A stretch of 64,000 bases of DNA from Lagopus muta. Lineage: Eukaryota > Chordata > Aves > Galliformes > Phasianidae. The DNA lies in assembly GCF_023343835.1 (NCBI RefSeq), contig NC_064436.1, positions 49,761,883 through 49,825,882 of the forward strand, in the 5' to 3' direction. Of the stretch, positions 40,137 to 64,000 are shown piece by piece. The number at the start of each line of letters is the position of its first letter. The first letter of the stretch is position 1. The notes below the pieces were generated by a model. That model did not search any database and was not told the origin of the DNA. It saw only the letters and a program-made list of their open reading frames with translations. A program made the position numbers and the translations under genes.

Positions 40137-40446
40137 CACATTGTAGTGAAGTCAGCTGTTCAGTATGGCATAAGTACCGATAAATGTCAAACTTTCTTTC
40201 CCTTTCTGGATGCCAATGGGTTTGCTTGCTTTTGCTCCTGGAACTTTTTAAAGCACATTCTATGCAAGTGGATTTGAAGGCTGTACACTTTCTACTTTCC
40301 CAGAAAGCTGTTTTAAAATTACAGAGCGGCAGAAAATACATTTTGCATAACAAACTGACTGCGGGGATGGTGAAAACTTCATCCTTCCCTACAGTCACAA
40401 TGCAGATCAGGGCCAACAGCATAAGACAAACAAACCTTCCTGTCAT
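40120..40446 (-). other. Uncharacterised ORF with signal-peptide-like start (108 codons)
   Basis: Starts at a true ATG (40446-40444) with G at -3. The first 23 residues look like a secretion signal: MTGRF, a hydrophobic core VCLMLLALICIV, then a small-residue end TVG before KDE. The remainder has seven cysteines and a basic stretch (KSSRSKSKQ), and ends in FFFF encoded by the T tract. I recognise no family. It is on the FAM114A1 strand, 1.3 kb after that stop and within the likely 3'UTR. It may be a chance frame; no splice sites or promoter of its own are evident. A 120-codon frame overlaps it on the other strand. Confidence 0.2.
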
Positions 40447-41738
40447 CTCTTCTGTGGACTCACCATATGCAAAGCAGATACATGGTTTCCTCTTTCTAAC
40501 AAACAGGAAATTACTTCTTCTGTTCCATTATTTTTACAACGTATGAACTATGCAGCTATGATTAAACATATTCAGATGTCAGCTACAATTAAAAAATATT
40601 TCAATACAATTCATGAGTGTATTGGGAGGAAAAAAAAAAAACAGTTGTGAGAAATGTAATAAAAATCCAGGAGAACAGGCTACATAAAATATTGGAAGGT
40701 TCTTCCTGTTGGAGGTAAACTGGGTTAAAGAGACACTGAGGTTCACAGCTCAAGATTTTAAGCTAAGAGCATGTGAAGTTATCACAGCTGTTAGCGTTAT
40801 TCTGCAGCATTCCTGCTGCTCAGCTGCACTGTCAAGTCACTGCCTCAAAAACAGGGTGACTGTTCCAACATACCCACAGCAATTGCCTCACCACCTCTCT
40901 TCACAACTTCACTGTTGTGCCCCAAAACGATACTTCTGACTCATCAGTGTTTGCAACTCCTTTTGGTAAAAAGGTTCATAATATTTAAGCACCAAATTAG
41001 AACCCCAAATGGTAACCTGGTAACACATCTGACAGGAGATTATTTTGGAGGGTGTTTCATAAACCGCTGTCAATTAATTAAAAGGTAAAATTTCTGCCTC
41101 ACCCCCATTTCTTATTAGTATAATTCTGTATGCATCCTCCAGAATTTTAACTCAGCAAAGTTAGTGCCTATTACTGTGCAACTCCTTGAACACAAAGTGT
41201 TATGTAAGTGGTGAGATTATACGAGGTTATCCTTTACTACTGTAAATAATATTTAACAAGCGCAACACTATGGTAATTTGTTCATGTTGACTAAACTTAA
41301 ATACTGAAAGCACCTTTTGAAATACACATTTTTAACTGACAGGAAGCAAGCAAAGGAAATTATTATTTGGACTGAATTGTTTTAAAGAACTTTGCATTCT
41401 AATTTGCTTCGTATGTTGTGTACAAACGCAAGGGTCAACATTTAGAATCTGTTTTTATGCCAATACCAATAAATCATTAATCCAATTTAAATTAATGCAA
41501 AGGGTATATACTTTGATGGAATAGAAATAACTCACTTTCCTAACTGTTTCTGAAGTCTAAAAGTCTGAAAGAGTTTTAAGATGTTGCTTGATATTGCATG
41601 TGCAAAACCACATTGTGTGCCTTCAGAAGACTCTTGGAGGCCAGACATCTTCCATACCACCTCTTCCATCCGCACACATGAAAGGGATTAGGTCTGTGGT
41701 CTCTGTTAAGCCCAGAAGCGACAACTGCTGGGAGACCA

Positions 41739-60409
<18,671 letters not shown>

Positions 60410-63400
60410 CTGCAGCAAAAATGCACTTTAGATGATATGATGTGAAAACTTATTCCTAACAGTGCGTAACGTCCTTATGTACCATGAATGATCACAAAAA
60501 ATAACTCGCAATCAGAATAAGTATTGCAGCTACCTCACTCGCTTATTTTCTAGGTCAATAATTCACTTGTCCTCCTACATCCAGTACATTAACTGACTAG
60601 AAATGATAAAGCTAAAAATACAAAAAACTCCAGATGAAACATGTTTCCTGCACAGTGCACACTCACTGCATCACTTTCAAAGCTAATCATTTCCAGCAGT
60701 AAGACAGAGTACCTTAATTATCTGTCCAGAAAAAGTATTAATGACAGTTCAGCACTTCTTTGCCTCTCTATCTCAAACTGTGAATACATAAATAATTTCA
60801 TAGAGCCATTAATACAGATACTCTATTTTATATCCTTCTAAATATACATGTATACATACACATGTGTACATATAGCCATATAAATATTCATGAAAACCTC
60901 ATTAAAGAAAGACATAGAAAAGCTATTTGGAATGGAATAAGAAGAAAAGCTTAGATTTATGATTCTGTGATTTTCACGTGGGTTGGACATCAGATGCTCA
61001 ACGAGTTCAATAATAAATATGCTACAGAAACCATATGGGAAGTAGCAGTACTGAAATATGGCATAGAAGAAAACTGGAGTATCTGCAGGAAAACACAAAG
61101 AAGGAAACAGATGTTCCCTTAGGAACAGAGTGCCAGAAACAAATAATTTATACTCATATAACAAATGACATCAGGTCCTAACGTTTTACACAAACGGAGA
61201 GACAAGGCATGTAAATGCTCTTACCTGCCTAAAGAAAATATGGCTTTTGTCTATTTTATCTCATGTCTTACAACTGCAAAGGACATCTAGGTTATCTGCC
61301 ACAGCAATGTCTGTCACTGCCGGATAACTCCTTGCCTTCTGTAAAGTCTGCTCTGACGCAGATACTGAATAGTGAAGTACTGCTCCATCTAATTCCAATC
61401 TCCTGGGCATTTTAATTGGTTCAATGAAAACATTAGCATGAATAGATTCTCAAATAACTGCTTTACTCAGATTCCCAGAACTCACTTAAATAACTACTAA
61501 CCATGCTGATAAATTTAAGCAGAAGATACTTCATGTCACATTCCTTTCCATTTCTGCTGCTCACAAGTTTTTAAATCAACAAAAGAATTCCATTCTTTCC
61601 ATTGATATAAATTGCTTACAGATTTTGACTTGATAACTAAACATTACCATCTGTAATTATACAAAAATTTAAGTTTTCGTCAATTTATGGATTTGCATAA
61701 GTTATGATTTTGCAGACAAGCATACATCCCCATAGCCTCATAACACATAGCATTTTCAAGGCTGTGTTCACATGTGCTAGAATGACGAGAAAGTCTTTCA
61801 GGTCAGCTACAAGTGGTAATGTGCCATGAAGCTTAGTTCAGCAAAACCTACAGCAAAACAACAGATGAAAACAGAATACCGCAACTGAAGCAACACAGCA
61901 CCGGTAGGATACACACACACAAAAGCCACAGAACTACATCCTGTGTTGGAAATGAAAGTGATTATTCGTGACTGCATCATGCACAGGAAAACAAGGGGCT
62001 ATGAGAGAATAGCCTACATTTTAGGGGGTGACAGCACACTTTTATGTTTATTTCATAGCACAACTGAACTGATACTGTAAACTTGCAAACACCTCAGATG
62101 ACCCTATTTAATCATCTGTAATAGCAGAAGTGGAAGAGCATTAGTAGGCACGTGGTTTCCTTTTGTGTTGTTGGTTTTGTTTTTCTTGCCTGCATGACTT
62201 TTTTCTTTGCTGGTAATTTCAGTAAAAGATTATTATTCAGCTAGGAAGCTGCCTTCTTTCTATTTAAAATCCTGGTAACACTTAAGCTATCCAGTCTGTA
62301 AATCATGAATAATTCCAACTAAGCTCTGAAGTGAAACCACTTTCAGATCTCCTTATAGAATTTATAAAAGCTTTTAATGAAATAGTAATATGCTATTGCA
62401 ACAGGTTTTTTTTTTTTGCATCTCAACCTCTTCCACATCATAAAATATAAAGAAAGCAAACGGGACTGCAAGGCTTGTAGAAGGCGGCAATAGCTTTCCT
62501 AAAGCTGGTAGATAGCTTAGTTGGAAGAAAACCCACAAGCTTTCAAGCTGCTTTTTTAAAAAGAAAGTCACAAGTTCCATACACAGACTGAGAAGGTACT
62601 TTCCTCACTTAAGCCTTTGGTCTTAAGGCTTGATGCTACAGGTAGGCCAACCTAATGCCTTCATGATGCTGGTATGGGAGGTCCTGCTCCTGGCTTTCCA
62701 CATTCGTCCATTCTGCCTGCCCTTGTTCTTAACTCATCACACAGCAAATTGGTTCAAGGTACTGAAGAGGCAGAAAATGCATTTTTTGTTCTTCTAGTGT
62801 TATTCTTATGCCAATAAACCTGGAGGTTATTCTTACTGATGTAAGAGGTTAATATCAGGTTTTCAGAAAGGCATGTTTCTTTCTCTTCCAGGTCCCAGTG
62901 CAAGGAAAAGAGAGGTGCAGGTCATTTCAGTGGCTGCTAGCCATTAGATTGGTTTAGCTTGCACTGGTAACCCAGTGTTAAAGTCTTATCAGACATTAAT
63001 TAAAAACTGGATTGTGTAATTGCTGATTACTAAGCAGTACAATTTAAGAGAAAGAATAAAATGATGACAATAACTACTAAATTGTGTCTCAAGACCACAG
63101 CGAGCTTACTTCTCCACTTCATTCTCCCAGCAACTACTACGATGAATTGACTCCACTGTGGTTCCACACATGAAAACTTCCTGTGCCTTTTAAAGACAAA
63201 AGAAAACTCTTCTTCTCAGTAAATACGGCACAGCCAATAACTTTCTTAGTGTGACACCTAGTGTCAGACACCATACATGGCTCAGGCAGTGACATTATGG
63301 AGGCGTGATGGAACCTGCAGCATGCAGGAGTGTCACACCTGCTTCCACAGGCAGAAATGCCAGGGAAAGGGACCTTGATCAAAAAACATTGAAGACAGTT

Positions 63401-64000
63401 CAAAGCTAAAAGACTTCTGAAAACAAAACCACCATCAATACAACCAGTAGCAATATGTAGTGTTAGTTAAGGAGAGAATATACAAGTTACAGGAAAACTA
63501 TTGCTGGAAACTGAAGTCAACAATGCCAAACATACAGCCACACAGTAAAAACACTGATTTCTTTGGAAGCTCTAAATCAGGGTTTGAAGGATAATGAGAC
63601 TGAGATCCTTGAACAACAATTTCAGTTCAGTCTTAAGGAGAAAGTATTTGGCAAGAGCTGAATACATTTAGGGCTTCAGTACATTACTTAGCCCACCCCA
63701 AATTGTTTCTGCTATTTTTACACTGTACAATTTTGAAAACAAACAAACAAAAAAAAAACAAGGAATGGGAAATACTTGTCACACTTGACCAGACAAGAAG
63801 CTGGGTTATACAAAGGCTATGACAGAGAGAAAGAAAAATCACATACTGAAGGTGTTGTTAAAAAGCCCAATTCCAGAAAAACAGCTTCCCTTGTACTATG
63901 TGCTACACTAAAACAATAAGCATCATTTAAATGAACTGAATTACAGCAAATCCATTTTCTACTGTAGAATAGGAGATTAAGCTGCTCTGTTATTGGTTGA
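60410..64000 (-). other. FAM114A1 5' intron (part)
   Basis: No further FAM114A1 exon could be found on the minus strand; the Trp/Gly-rich segment that should come next is not recognisable here. It contains AT-rich alternating purine-pyrimidine sequence near 60841-60885 and no clear CR1 copy. No promoter or CpG island is seen, so the gene starts right of the window. Confidence 0.6.

Noticed and set aside
60410..64000. Search for the N-terminal FAM114A1 exon with the GGWAGWGSWG-like segment
   Set aside because: No such sequence was seen on the minus strand; it is expected beyond the window.

Overview
The window is vertebrate nuclear DNA, almost certainly from a bird and probably a galliform such as chicken. 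Genes are split into short GT-AG exons, most of the sequence is intron or intergenic, there is one CpG island, and the interspersed repeats are CR1 LINE fragments with the avian ATTCTGTGA-like 3' end. There is no operon, rRNA, tRNA or CRISPR structure. Most long open frames here are chance frames in AT-rich introns.

Layout: (1) 1-4600 has no recognisable coding exon and is most simply the first intron of a leftward gene. (2) 4600-5270 is a strong CpG island with GC boxes and a good minus-strand splice donor. By synteny with human 4p14 (FAM114A1 - TMEM156 - KLHL5) it is probably the KLHL5 promoter and first exon. (3) 7631-26149 (+) is a complete TMEM156 orthologue, assembled here from seven coding exons. 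It encodes a short signal segment, an N-glycosylated extracellular or lumenal domain, one transmembrane helix and a cytoplasmic tail. (4) 26.3-39.9 kb is intergenic and holds CR1 fragments, a 200-nt purine tract and simple repeats. (5) 60409-41739 (-) is the 3' two thirds of FAM114A1 (NOXP20): eleven coding exons from the GHGLTAVKEKAG-like segment to the stop codon. Its first exons lie beyond 64000. The first AATAAA after its stop on the transcribed strand is at 39934-39929, implying a 3'UTR of about 1.8 kb.

TMEM156 and FAM114A1 are convergent and TMEM156 and the CpG-island gene are divergent, the same order and relative orientation as in human. No unusual system was found. The observations most worth checking are the two alternative 3' ends of TMEM156, its uniformly phase-1 introns, and an ATG-initiated 108-codon frame with a signal-peptide-like start inside the probable FAM114A1 3'UTR. 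Gene identities rest on remembered family sequences and synteny; no database search was run.
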